Shown in pieces: positions 46,038-55,700 of a DNA stretch of 64,000 nt (positions within the stretch are counted from its first letter, which is position 1; each line of letters opens with the position of its first letter). Made by a program: the position numbers and the translations under genes. Source of the DNA: Phaeoceros laevis (Eukaryota; Anthocerotophyta; Anthocerotopsida; Notothyladales); contig JBNGIQ010007707.1 in NCBI GenBank assembly GCA_049999765.1, positions 1 through 64,000 on the forward strand, given 5' to 3'. Below the pieces are notes generated by a model, which worked only from the letters and a program-made list of their open reading frames with translations, ran no database searches and was not told the origin of the DNA.

Positions 46038-46077
46038 GTGTTCATTAGGTTGGTCAAAGTACCAAGCTAATGAACAC
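46038..46077. repeat. Imperfect hairpin, 17-bp stem and 6-base loop
   Basis: Left arm GTGTTCATTAG-g-TTGGT, loop CAAAGT, right arm ACCAA-g-CTAATGAACAC; 16 of 17 positions pair. It sits just left of the Copia remnant and could be a transposon end or a transcribed hairpin. Confidence 0.7.
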
Positions 46078-46087
46078 AGAGAGACCT

Positions 46088-46817
46088 TCAGGTGTAGTGT
46101 TGACTCTTTTGGGAAATGGAGTCTTGTGGTGATTGCCCATCACACAAACTCTCACATAGGGGCAAATCCTTGAAGGGAGGTGTTGAGATTGTCACCAAAC
46201 ATTTTGTTTGCAGAGCCTTCATACGTTGTACATTTGGGTGTCCCAGTCGGTGATGCCATTGAATTGTTTCAATATCTGAAGAGTTAGTGATCACAGAGCA
46301 GGCAGTGAAATTGCTGGAAATGCCGACACCTAAGGGGTATAGACAGCGTACCTGGGGACATGTGACGATCACTGGCTCACAGCAATGGTGGTTCTGACAA
46401 TGCAATGATCACAGAATGTGTGGCGCCAGTGTCCAAGAACCAAGTGTCCCTTGCCATTGAAGCACCAACGCCTAGGTTAGGGTATGCAAACGGTTTTCTC
46501 TGGTGTGTGTTGGGTCTGCCACGATTGCCTGAAAAGAAGAAATTCGCTTTGATGGCATCTCCACCTAGATTGAGGAGCCCCCGCACATGACCTCACGACA
46601 AGAGTGGTTCTTAACTTACTTCATTGCCCTAACTCCCTTCAAAGTTTTCATGGGCGACAACACATCTCATGAGGCCATTGGTTTTGGCAGTGTATCTCTC
46701 CAATTGAGCACATGGCACCTTACTCCATTGGTCAACGTGTTTCACGTCCCTGCCTTAGCTCGCAATTTAGTCTGGGTATGCCAAGCCACAAAAAATGGCA
46801 GCAGCTTAGAATTTTAA
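46088..46817. mobile_element. Scrambled Ty1/copia retrotransposon remnant
   Basis: Three Copia pol segments are present in mixed orientation. Minus 46590-46405: end of gag and the protease motif WFLDTGATHSV. Plus 46587-46817: the stretch that normally follows the protease, VFMGDNTSHEAIGFGSVSLQ and NVFHVPALARNLV. Minus 46390-46088: the pre-integrase region CPQVRCLYPLGV, NFTACSVITNSSD and IQWHHRLGHPNVQRMKALQT. In an intact element the order is protease, middle, pre-integrase on one strand. Flipping 46405-46587 would make protease and middle contiguous, so at least one inversion occurred. No LTRs, integrase core or reverse transcriptase seen; not active. Confidence 0.85.
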
Positions 46818-47653
46818 AATTAAATATTTTAAAAACTGGCAGCAGTTTAGAATTTTGAAAAATAAATGTTTAATTTGGAAAATCTCAAAACAGGTATTTG
46901 GTGCCCTCTCTAAATGGTAGTGGTTTGAGGGTACCGAACCCCTCCCAATTAGGGAGGGCCGACCTTGTGACAGTGGGTGTCCGTTTTAGGTTCAAAGCAT
47001 TCAATGGCTTAGAGACGAGTGGCATTAGGCCGTCGAACGGGTTGATGACCCAGACTCTATTTTTGAGTCTCGGTCATATGATTCCTTAGAGAGTAGGACG
47101 TGACCTAGATAGTCTATATTTGGAGGCAATCGATTGTGGCGTGAAGCAGGACACGCTGAAGTAGTGTTTACGGCGGGGCATCTCATGATGTACGCTGCAT
47201 ACATAGACTAGGGCTGCCATTTTCCCGGAACACCGTCGCCCTGGGGCCGGGACCGCGGAAACAAGCAAGCAACGAGCAGAGCACGCGGACTATCTTCCAG
47301 ATATGCACGCGGGACAAGGCCGAGAAGAAGCGCGGGCACGGCACGTCGCTGTTCATCTCCGTGCATGCAGAAGCATCGCCATCGCCGGGGTTCCCTTCCC
47401 TCGCTCGCTCGTCTGAAGCCGGCTGTCCTTTGGGCAATTCTGCCTTTTCCTCGGAGAACGCCTTGGATTGCTGGTTCGACATCGTCGCCAGGAGTAATTT
47501 GAGGTAGCCGTGCTGGATTGGGAGCGGTGGTCGCAGTGCTCCCTGCTGACGGGGGGCAGGGGAAGCAACAGGTGGATCAGTGGTCCTGGGTGTTGCCATC
47601 TATGGTTAGGAGGACTGCTGAAGGGGAGTAGCCTGGCTGGATCGGAGACAGCC
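46818..47653. other. Spacer upstream of VMP1-like gene
   Basis: A short direct repeat (GGCAGCAG...TTAGAATTTT near 46797 and 46840) is followed by increasingly GC-rich sequence. A possible divergent small reading frame is listed separately. The right end is the leader of the VMP1-like gene. Confidence 0.4.
47183..47482 (-). CDS. Candidate 99-residue protein, unknown
   Basis: I do not recognise it. The minus-strand frame from ATG 47482 reads MSNQQSKAFSEEKAELPKGQ, is charged and disordered-looking for about 60 residues, then has VHIWKIVRVLCSLLACF and ends CMQRTS. It is GC-rich and divergent from the VMP1-like gene 171 bases away. It may be a real small gene sharing that promoter, or a chance open frame in a GC-rich leader. 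Confidence 0.25.
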   Translation of the reverse strand: MSNQQSKAFSEEKAELPKGQPASDERAREGNPGDGDASACTEMNSDVPCPRFFSALSRVHIWKIVRVLCSLLACFRGPGPRATVFRENGSPSLCMQRTS

Positions 47654-49739
47654 ATGGGTTCGGCTGCGGACTCCGTTGCTGAGCTCAAAAAGCAGCATGA
47701 GCGCCAGCGGCAGGGGCTGAAGCTGTCGCGCCGCCCTTTTACTACGCTGAAGCTCTTCTTCCTGGCGTTGCTGCAGTATGTGCAGCGGTTTTGGTGCTAC
47801 GTTTGCGCTCACCGATCCGCCTTTCTTGCTACCGCGGGGCTGTTGGGAGTGCTGTGCTCCAGTGTGGTTCTGATTGAGGGGCCACATGAAAAGGTACTAA
47901 TTTGCTTGGAGTAGTGAGGCACAATTCGCAGGATTACATGATGGAGAGAGACCAAGTGATGGCTGAATTGGATAATTGTGCTTGTAGAACTAGGTCAGCG
48001 ACGACGCTGCAAGCAGTTGGATCTTACGCAATTGCCTATTCTGTGATGCAGTACGTCAAGGAGTCATTAGCATACTTCCAGTACGTGTTGTGGTGGGTGG
48101 GCCTTGGCGTTGCTTCTTCAATTGGTTTAGGTATTCCCTCTCTCAGTACATAGGGGCTATGCAGTGAGTGTAGACCCTTGCATCACCTATTTGATGATGA
48201 AAGAAACCTAGCATTTCTTTGGTATTTCCCTTCGGTTCCAGGAGCTCTGCCATTGGCTTCAACGGCGTGTATCTGTTTCCAGGTTCAGGACTTCACACTT
48301 TTGTTTTGTACTTGGGGCCACATATTGCAACATTCACCATACTGGCCACGAAGTGTGGCCGAGTGGACTTCAAAAGAGCGCCCTACGACACTCCCCAGTT
48401 TGGTATTGCTGCATCATGGAGCAAGAAAGAATGTGCAGCGTTAGGTCTTCCACAGTATCCCAGTCTCCCATCAAACCATGAGAGATACATGGTTCCTTTT
48501 CATCACGTCCTCGGGCAAGTTCAACTAGAAGCAGTTTTATGGGGGATAGGCACGGCCTTGGGAGAACTCCCTCCTTATTTTGTCTCGAGGACAGGTATAC
48601 TTCCTTGTCAAGGACGTAATGTGGAGTGTTGAGCTGCAGGCAGATGTCGTTGGCAGTTGTACTCGGGTTTACGTTTTGTAGGCAAAGGCTCCCTTTTAAC
48701 ATCCCTAGCAATCTGGGTAACATGGTTGTGTGGGTTGCAGCGCAATTGTCTGGACAGATGGTCAAAGATTTTGATGCAGCTGTGGACCCTGCTAATGCCA
48801 GTACGACCAGTGTGCTTGATCGGTTGAAGCACTGGTTCTTGACGCACTTCCACAATTTTGGGTTCTTTGCAATCCTGCTTTTTGCTTCAGTACGTATCTT
48901 TTAACTGGGTTGTTCCAAAGCTTCGATATTATTCTCATTGCTACCTTCAGTGCTCCGATTGCTTCAGATTTGTATGTTGCTTGATCCGTCCATGCTTTCT
49001 GACTCATCTGATTGCAGTTAAGTGATTCAATTCGCTGTGCTTCTGATTTGAGTGCAGGTTCCGAATCCCCTGTTTGATTTGGCTGGTATCATGTGTGGTC
49101 AATTTCTGGTGCCCTTTTGGAAGTTTTTTACTGCAACTTTGATTGGCAAGGCCTTTATTAAGACCCACATTCAAGTAAGAGGCGTCACATGTCCACTTGG
49201 TTCAGGTTCTATCTGCTCAGCTTTCTTCACGAGTTTCCACTATTGTGAAGCTCTCGTGTAGTCAATCCATGCTAACGTATTCTGGTACTGATTGTCAGAC
49301 AGTTTTCATTATCTTAGTCTGCAACGCTCACACCCTGGAGTTAATAGTGAATGGGCTAGAGTGGGTGGTGAAGCATATTCCAGCCTTCTCCAAGTACTTG
49401 CCTGGCATTCAGTCCGCACTTGACAATGCTAGGAGAAAGTTTGATACAGACAGTCACACACCAGTAAGCATCTCCGTCTACCATAGCATTGTTGTATGGC
49501 TTTTTTAGGTTGCCGTACAAGCTCTCCCTTATCTTTGGCTCGTGTCATATCAGATCCCCCAAGGAGCTACAGTAACAGCGGCGTGGAATACAATTGTTTT
49601 GGTCATGCTGCTGTGGTTTCTGACTTCAATAGTCACGTCAACGGCCCAAGGATATCTTCTTGAAAAACAGAAGCGTGAGTTGGAACAGTTGAACCGTAGA
49701 CATGGGCTGGAGTCAGTAAATGGAAGTAGCACTGATTAA
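47654..49739 (+). CDS. VMP1-like ER membrane protein (KMS1/KMS2 family)
   Basis: Multi-pass ER protein of the VTT/SNARE-associated (DedA-like) family; VMP1 is a lipid scramblase needed for autophagy and ER contact sites, and plant KMS proteins are needed for the early secretory pathway. Seven exons: 47654-47893, 48052-48130, 48283-48594, 48741-48889, 49058-49174, 49299-49463, 49554-49739. Sum 1248 bases, giving 415 residues. Marks: [32 protein letters not shown] then [16 protein letters not shown], the core [64 protein letters not shown] and a Lys-rich coiled C terminus. All phases close. The acceptor of exon 2 is chosen by fit to LWWVGLG; other exons are clear. Confidence 0.94.
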
Positions 49740-50338
49740 TATGCATGGAAGAAGGCCCTCTACTCAAAACAGTTGCAGCGTCCTATTTTTTGCCGGCAAA
49801 GCTGGCTCTGTGCGTAGTTAGTTAATGATCAGCAGCAGGGATAGCACAGGAAGCTTCTGCACATTCAGCAGAGGAGTTGAAAGGGTCAGACTGACTTCTA
49901 ACATGTTACACGGGTGTTTCTGGTACCCTCTAACCCATTGTTGCCATCGTTGTCGTGGCGATGTAGCAGAAGCTTATCAGCCTACGCCGAGTTAGATTTC
50001 TTTACATATGTAGGTGTTGACTCTTAGGATCAAACTCTACGCATTGTTGCTTGTAAATGACTCTCCTTTTGACGAGAAAGTAATTAATCTGTCACCTAAG
50101 ATAGTAAAGGAATGGGATGAAGATTCTTTTCTGGTGTTTGATTGGGCGGGAAAAACGTGTTGCTAATCTGAAGTCTGGTGTGGTGTGCAGTTTCTACTCC
50201 CGTACTTCCAGACTTGCTACTTGTTTCAGACTCAGAAAGCAGATTCGTTCATTTAATTAGCTTCTTTCACCTCTTCTACAAATTTAGACTAAGTGTCTCT
50301 AGACTGTTGAGTGACTGACCTATGCCTGGCTAGTGTCA
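49740..50338. other. Convergent 3' ends of VMP1-like and polyphenol oxidase genes
   Basis: About 600 bases between two facing stop codons, so it should hold both 3' UTRs. No other feature recognised. Confidence 0.45.
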
Positions 50339-52109
50339 CTAAGCCTGGAAATGGGCCGAAGTGGAGGCATCGCCCATCGTCGCCAAGTTTGCAGTGTTGG
50401 AGGGGTCGTAATCCACCCAGGGATTGGGGACCTCCTGATATCTGTAGTTGAGGTTCTCGGCGTTGAGGCAATCTGCCACCGTGACTCGCACAATCTCTGC
50501 GTGCTCATTGTAGAAGTAGAATGCAGCGTCCAGCCAGTCCGGATCATCGAAATTGCTTCGTCCCTCCAACCCCTGACAGCGGATGAAGCAATCCATCAAT
50601 ACAAGCCAATAAACACAAGATCACTCCACCAGCACGGCGCAAATTCAGTATACCCACCAGCCAGACGTCCCACATTCTATCCACATTGGCATGATGAGCG
50701 AAGAAGAGCGGGTCCCGGAGAGCGTGGTACGAGTTGCCCATTTCTGCGAACATATAGTTCTTGTCTCCCACCCACAAGTGGATAGCCGTGTGAGCCTGGC
50801 CTTCGAAGGTTGCGTTCATCTTGGTTTGGTCCACCTGAAGATCTCCCGATCGGAAGGGTGTCGACAGAAACGGCGTCTTCTCCCCATTTGCTGTGCTATC
50901 CACGATGACGCTGCGGAGATGCGCGTTGTTGGCAACCCTGGTCTCTTTGACACCTGGAAATCAGCCAAAATACGTCGAGCCAAGTGTAAGTGCTCGTACC
51001 TTCACTAAAAAAAAAAGTGTAAGTGCTCGTATACACGAGAGATTGCAGGTTACGCAGGCTGGAATCCTTCTATACGGCCATGAAATTGCACCTCCTTGGA
51101 TGCCTCTTTGAACCTCGGTTTTGAGGAGGTTGACAGGCACAGGCTTGGCGCCAGGCCTGTGCTTAGGATCACGCCACTTGTTGAAGAGGCCAGGGTAGTT
51201 GTCAGGGTCCCGGTAATACGCAGGGATCGTGTTGGGATCGTTCGGATACGACGGTGTCTGGTTATCCCAGTTCCAGAAGGGCAGAACGAAGTCTTCATCT
51301 CCCACGAGTTTTGCGAGGATTTTCTCGTAGAAGAAGGTGAACCTGCAGACACATGCATCCACATTATGGCAACTTTGTATGGAGAGCTTGGATCCATTCC
51401 GGCCCGCAACATTTGCACAATAACGACAAAAACATCTGCCAGGTAGCTCAACCAGGTGCGATGCTTATAGCTCACTATTAGCACGGTGACGGGAGCTCAC
51501 CATCGGTGGAAGGGGAAGAAGAACCTGCAAAATCAGAAAGCCAATGAGGATTTGTCACATTTCTCTCCTTCCCGCAACATCAAACGCTGAAGCAAGCGAA
51601 CAGCCTAGCCCTAGCAATGGCAAATGTGCTACTTGCCAGTTGCGGTGTATTAGGTATCCGAGGTCAGGCAGCCCGGCCTGGTGGATCGCACCGTCGTCGC
51701 CATACATGCAATGGAAGTTGTTCTGCTGGAAGAGGGACCTGGGGTCGGAATCCGGCAGCGCTTTGATGAGCCGGTAGGCTCGATCCAGCTGCTCAATGTA
51801 GGTCTTGTTGTCCGCAACGAGGTGTGCAGCCGGCCGCACTCGGAGCCGCTTGGGCAGCGGATTCTCCTCGAGATACAGTTGCCAGGTTTTGTACAGCGGC
51901 TCGGGCTTGCGCATCAAAGCCTCCAGATGGCAGCAGTTCACAGTCAATCCCAGGGGGAACTGCTCATGGTACGGCAGCCGTTTGCAATCGGAGAAATCCG
52001 CCTGCGCCGGCGCTCCCTGGGCAGCTGGTGCCAGTCGAAGCAGCAATGCCACCATCAGTGGCGCTGCCAAAGTCATGGCCAGCTGCCACCTCCTCCTGCC
52101 CTCCATCAA
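50339..52109 (-). CDS. PPO: Polyphenol oxidase (tyrosinase-type), secreted form
   Basis: Type-3 copper enzyme oxidising phenols to quinones. Five minus-strand exons: 52109-51637, 51524-51501, 51342-51092, 50953-50658, 50572-50339. Sum 1278 bases, giving 425 residues. An N-terminal signal peptide (MTLAAPLMVALLLRLAPAAQ) points to secretion or vacuole; no plastid transit peptide. Disulfide cysteines appear in DFSDCKRL and NCCHLEAL. Copper A histidines: NNFHCMY, GYLIHRNW, FFFPFHRW. Copper B: EGQAHTAIHLWVG and LFFAHHANVDRMW. The FDDPDWLDAAFYFYNEHAE block is the DWL domain; the usual C-terminal KFDV domain is absent. Exon 1 ends at a GC donor (CTG|GCAAGT), the only join keeping FFFPFHR in frame, and exon 2 is just 24 bases. 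The cysteine that normally cross-links the second copper-A histidine is Gly here (HCMYG versus HCAYC). Confidence 0.94.
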
Positions 52110-52429
52110 TGCAATTCAAGGGGCTGCTGAAAAACCAAATCGGCTCAATTCTATTGTGTCTGTGTACATTCAGCCGTCCATTTGTCTCTGAAATGGAACG
52201 GAAGACGATAGTAAGCGAGAGGGAGCTCATCTTGCTTCAACGCTTTAGGTGCCGACACCTCCCCGTCCTCCCACGACTGGCTGGGCCTGCAATCATAGAG
52301 GTCTCGAGACCCACGTAACCAGAGGCCCTGCATTATTATACTCTGTGCCCACCAACCCAACCCATCGTCTTGAACACAAGCCGCATGACATCCCCACTCA
52401 CTGCCGAAGCATCTACACAAGAATCGTAG
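52110..52429. other. Polyphenol oxidase upstream region
   Basis: Promoter and leader of the minus-strand polyphenol oxidase, up to the left end of the MITE. On the minus strand a TATT/TATA-poor, mixed sequence; no clear TATA box recognised. Confidence 0.35.
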
Positions 52430-52733
52430 TTAACCCTTAAAAGGACCAGGGTTTCGAAATCCCAGAAATCAAAGGTTTCTATGCACGACTAACTACCCGG
52501 GCGCCTCAACCCTGTAACGGGCCGTTCTGGCCCCGTTCATATTTTACAACTTCGTTTGTGAGCTCGGATCGGTCTCGATGTCATACCGCTAGGTAGAGCT
52601 CGACGAGCTCGACGAGCCCTATCGAACGGTATATTTACTACTTTATAAAGTCTGTCCAGCACCACAACACGTGAACGAAACGCTCCTGTGACCAACAGGC
52701 CCCGTTATGGCCTGTTGGTCCTTTAAGGGTTAA
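52430..52733. mobile_element. Short non-autonomous element (MITE) with TTAA ends
   Basis: TTAA at 52430-52433 and 52730-52733 frame a 296-base interior. Left inner end CCCTTAAAAGGACCAGG; right end, reverse-complemented, CCCTTAAAGGACCAACAGG, so the terminal inverted repeat is about 14-15 bases with one extra A. A subterminal palindrome GACCAACAGGCC/GGCCTGTTGGTC lies at about 52690-52720. TTAA duplication plus ends starting CCC are the hallmark of piggyBac-type elements, but TTAACCCTTAAA could also be the repeat itself. No coding capacity. It sits between polyphenol oxidase and the helicase gene. Confidence 0.6.
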
Positions 52734-52770
52734 GAAATCATAGATTCGACACTTCTGAGAATTTACAGAA

Positions 52771-55700
52771 TTATGTTTTTTCATCCGGGAGAATTTCTCT
52801 AACCGGTAATGGGGACAGCATCCCATCGTCCTGCCTGTCCTTCCTGAACCTGCGACGGAAGTAGGCTTCTAGAAAAGCATCTCCACCCGAGCTCGCAAGC
52901 ATCCTTTCCGAAAAGGACTTGTGTTCTGCGGCGGAGTGCCTGCGTAGCTGCCATTGACGCTTTCGTGAGCCGCCGAGCTCAACCGCCTGTTGCTTGCCGG
53001 TTGCCACTGAGAGATCCCCCACACCATCTCCATGCCCGAAATCACTGCTTGCGAGGTGTTCATTTTCCAGGTCTTGCACCTTGGTTACGGAGGTGTTCTC
53101 CGGGGAGGCACTGCCTGGAAGCTCATCCTCTAAGCTTGTGTCATTGAGCAGTTGCTCTGCTCCGACGACCTGCATGCAACATTCCGCGTCTGTAAGGTCA
53201 TCTGGCAGATTCAACGGCCTGTAAATCGAGAACGGAGTCCTGCAACTTTGGGTACCAGTTCAGCATCAGATCGGTATGGTTCTGTCTGGACGTCGTGCTC
53301 CAGCTCGGTAGAAGTGGTTGACGTTTCTGTGTAGNNNNNNNNNNTAGAAGTGGTTGACGTTTCTGTGTAGGCACTACCAGCAACCTCTACTAAAAGCTCG
53401 TCGTCATCGTCGTCGGACCTCTCCCCACTGGCATTGGACGCAGTGACCTGCACACGGTTGAAAGTTCAGCATCGGGATTGATCACATAAATCACCCAGGA
53501 AATGCAGTTCAGTCTCACCTCCTGTGCAGATTCCTTCTGCAGTCTCATGCGTTGAGAGCGTTCAATAAGTTTAGAAATGGTCAGCTTGAGACTTTCTTTC
53601 GTCCTTCGCTGCAAAGAGTGACGCCGAGTGCTCTGATCTGAAGTGACCTTCGCGTGACAGACTACGCACATTGTCCGTAAATTCTCAATGCTACACTCAC
53701 CTGCAATTATTTCCACAATGAAGGTCCAAAAGTTGTCATTCCATGGACGCAGTAGTCATCCCAGGCCTGCCAGTTCTTTCCTTGTCTGACAAGCAACCAA
53801 AAGATAAAGCTAAATCAATGATAAGAGTGTCAGAGCTCATTACCGCCACCCTCATAAACTGGTACAATGTGGTCTGCATGCCATGCATTTCCTTCCGTCG
53901 GCTTCCCCACCAGGATGTCCAGTCTGAAGGCAAAACAAGGACTTGTTGTTACCGCACACATTAGGGTAGAACCATCAGGCATCATGTGAACTAGAAGGTC
54001 AGGAACTCACAAGCTTTTGTGCTTGGAGAAGTCTGGGGCCCTTTGCAGAATAACCGCTGGACGCTGAGCTTCAGGCAGGGAGATCAAGCAACGGACTAGG
54101 TCGTGACAGTCCAGCCCACACTCAACACAAACACCTCTCTCCAGTTGGAAAAGTTCCTGCACATGATCTGATGGTTACGGTGTTTATAGAATTTGTGCAT
54201 TGTTGAGGCATGATCGTCAAAAAGATCCATACCTCCCTCTGGTAGCGTGGATTTGTCCTCTCACAGTATCTTTCAAAGCACTTCTTTTTGCAGAATAAAT
54301 GCACGAAGGCTTCTGGACTTCTCGAGTGCTTCCCTCTGGAGCCAACCGATACACGATCCATATGAGATTTGATAAGGAAGCAAAGCTGCAGGTAGTTTCA
54401 GGCCAATTAGCCGAATGGCTGCTTGTTTCCTTACCTGCAAGGAGTCTGGCAAAGTTTGCAAAGAGGATCTCCTTCTGCAGACCATGCCTGTAAGACCTCC
54501 TTTGGCCCTGAGCACGTTTGGAACGCTACAGTCTTTAAGGTTGCTCCCTCTGGCACAGGACACACCACTTCCTCCCTAGGTGCTAATCGTCGCTTGCTGC
54601 CCCCCTTCACCAACCCCTGCAAATTCATCCAATATCCAAATCAAGTCTACGTCACAAGGACAAGCAGATGACAAGAAATTCATGCGGATGGACAACATAT
54701 GTGTGTTAAGCGCTAGGAAACCTAGCTTTTGTTGACAAAAAATGGAAGGCACCGTACTCACTCCAGGAGCATATGTGGAATGGGTACGAATTTCATCCAG
54801 CTCATCTGACAAAGGCAGCCGCAGAGGTTTCCCCAGGAGCTGCTTACGATGAACAGCTCGAAGGGCATTCCACTCTGCTATAAAGGACATAGCTGCATCC
54901 TGGAAGACCCTACTGCTCAGTATGCATTGAGGCAATGCGCCTCTATCAACTTGTCCACCTGCTCTGTACAGCTCCAAGACCTCTGGCTTGAAATTCTCTT
55001 GCAACAGCTTTGGGGTAAAGCTATCCTGGGGTAAAGAAGAATATAGATGCACACGTCCGGTGTGTGTACTCATCTGCAAAATCTCACCATGGTTGTCAGA
55101 TTTCCTGGCCTTGAATGAGAATCAGTTCAATAAAGGCACTGCTGTCCGTCTAACCTTTACCTCAAACATCAGGAATCTGGCATCAAAGGATAAAGCTTGA
55201 CCCTCATTATCGGTAACTACTTCCGTGCTCTGCTGACTGTTACTTCCGTCTTCACTAGCACAGTCATGGTTTTCATGATGCTGTAGAGGGACATGCTGTG
55301 ATGTAGCAATAGTCGAATAACTGCAACCGGAAACATCATCCATACAGGATTTGCTGCCCTCTGCTCCTTGAGAAATATCAGTCAAAACTATCTCAGACTC
55401 GCAGGGTTGCATTGGCTGGACAGAGTTCTGACAACGTGTGTCACTCCCCAGTGACTCGAGGCCATCAAAAATGAAATCAACCTAAAATCAGAGCATAGAG
55501 TTCAGCAGACAGCTGTAGACTAGTTCAAATCTGAAAATTTTCGTTTCAGGTTACCGAAAGGACGAATGCAAGAATTCTGCAAATCAATCAAATCTGATCT
55601 GGTTCCAACCTCAAGACCAGGTATGGCAGCAACAGCTCCGTTAGTCATTGTTGAAACACGTTCAAGACTTTTACTTAAGGCCTGCCAATGGGTGTCATCT

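Noticed and set aside
50654-50658. Polyphenol oxidase exon 4 ending at GTG G|GTATAC
   Set aside because: That donor gives phase 1, but exon 5 needs phase 0; CTG|GTGGGT four bases earlier closes the frame and matches the family.
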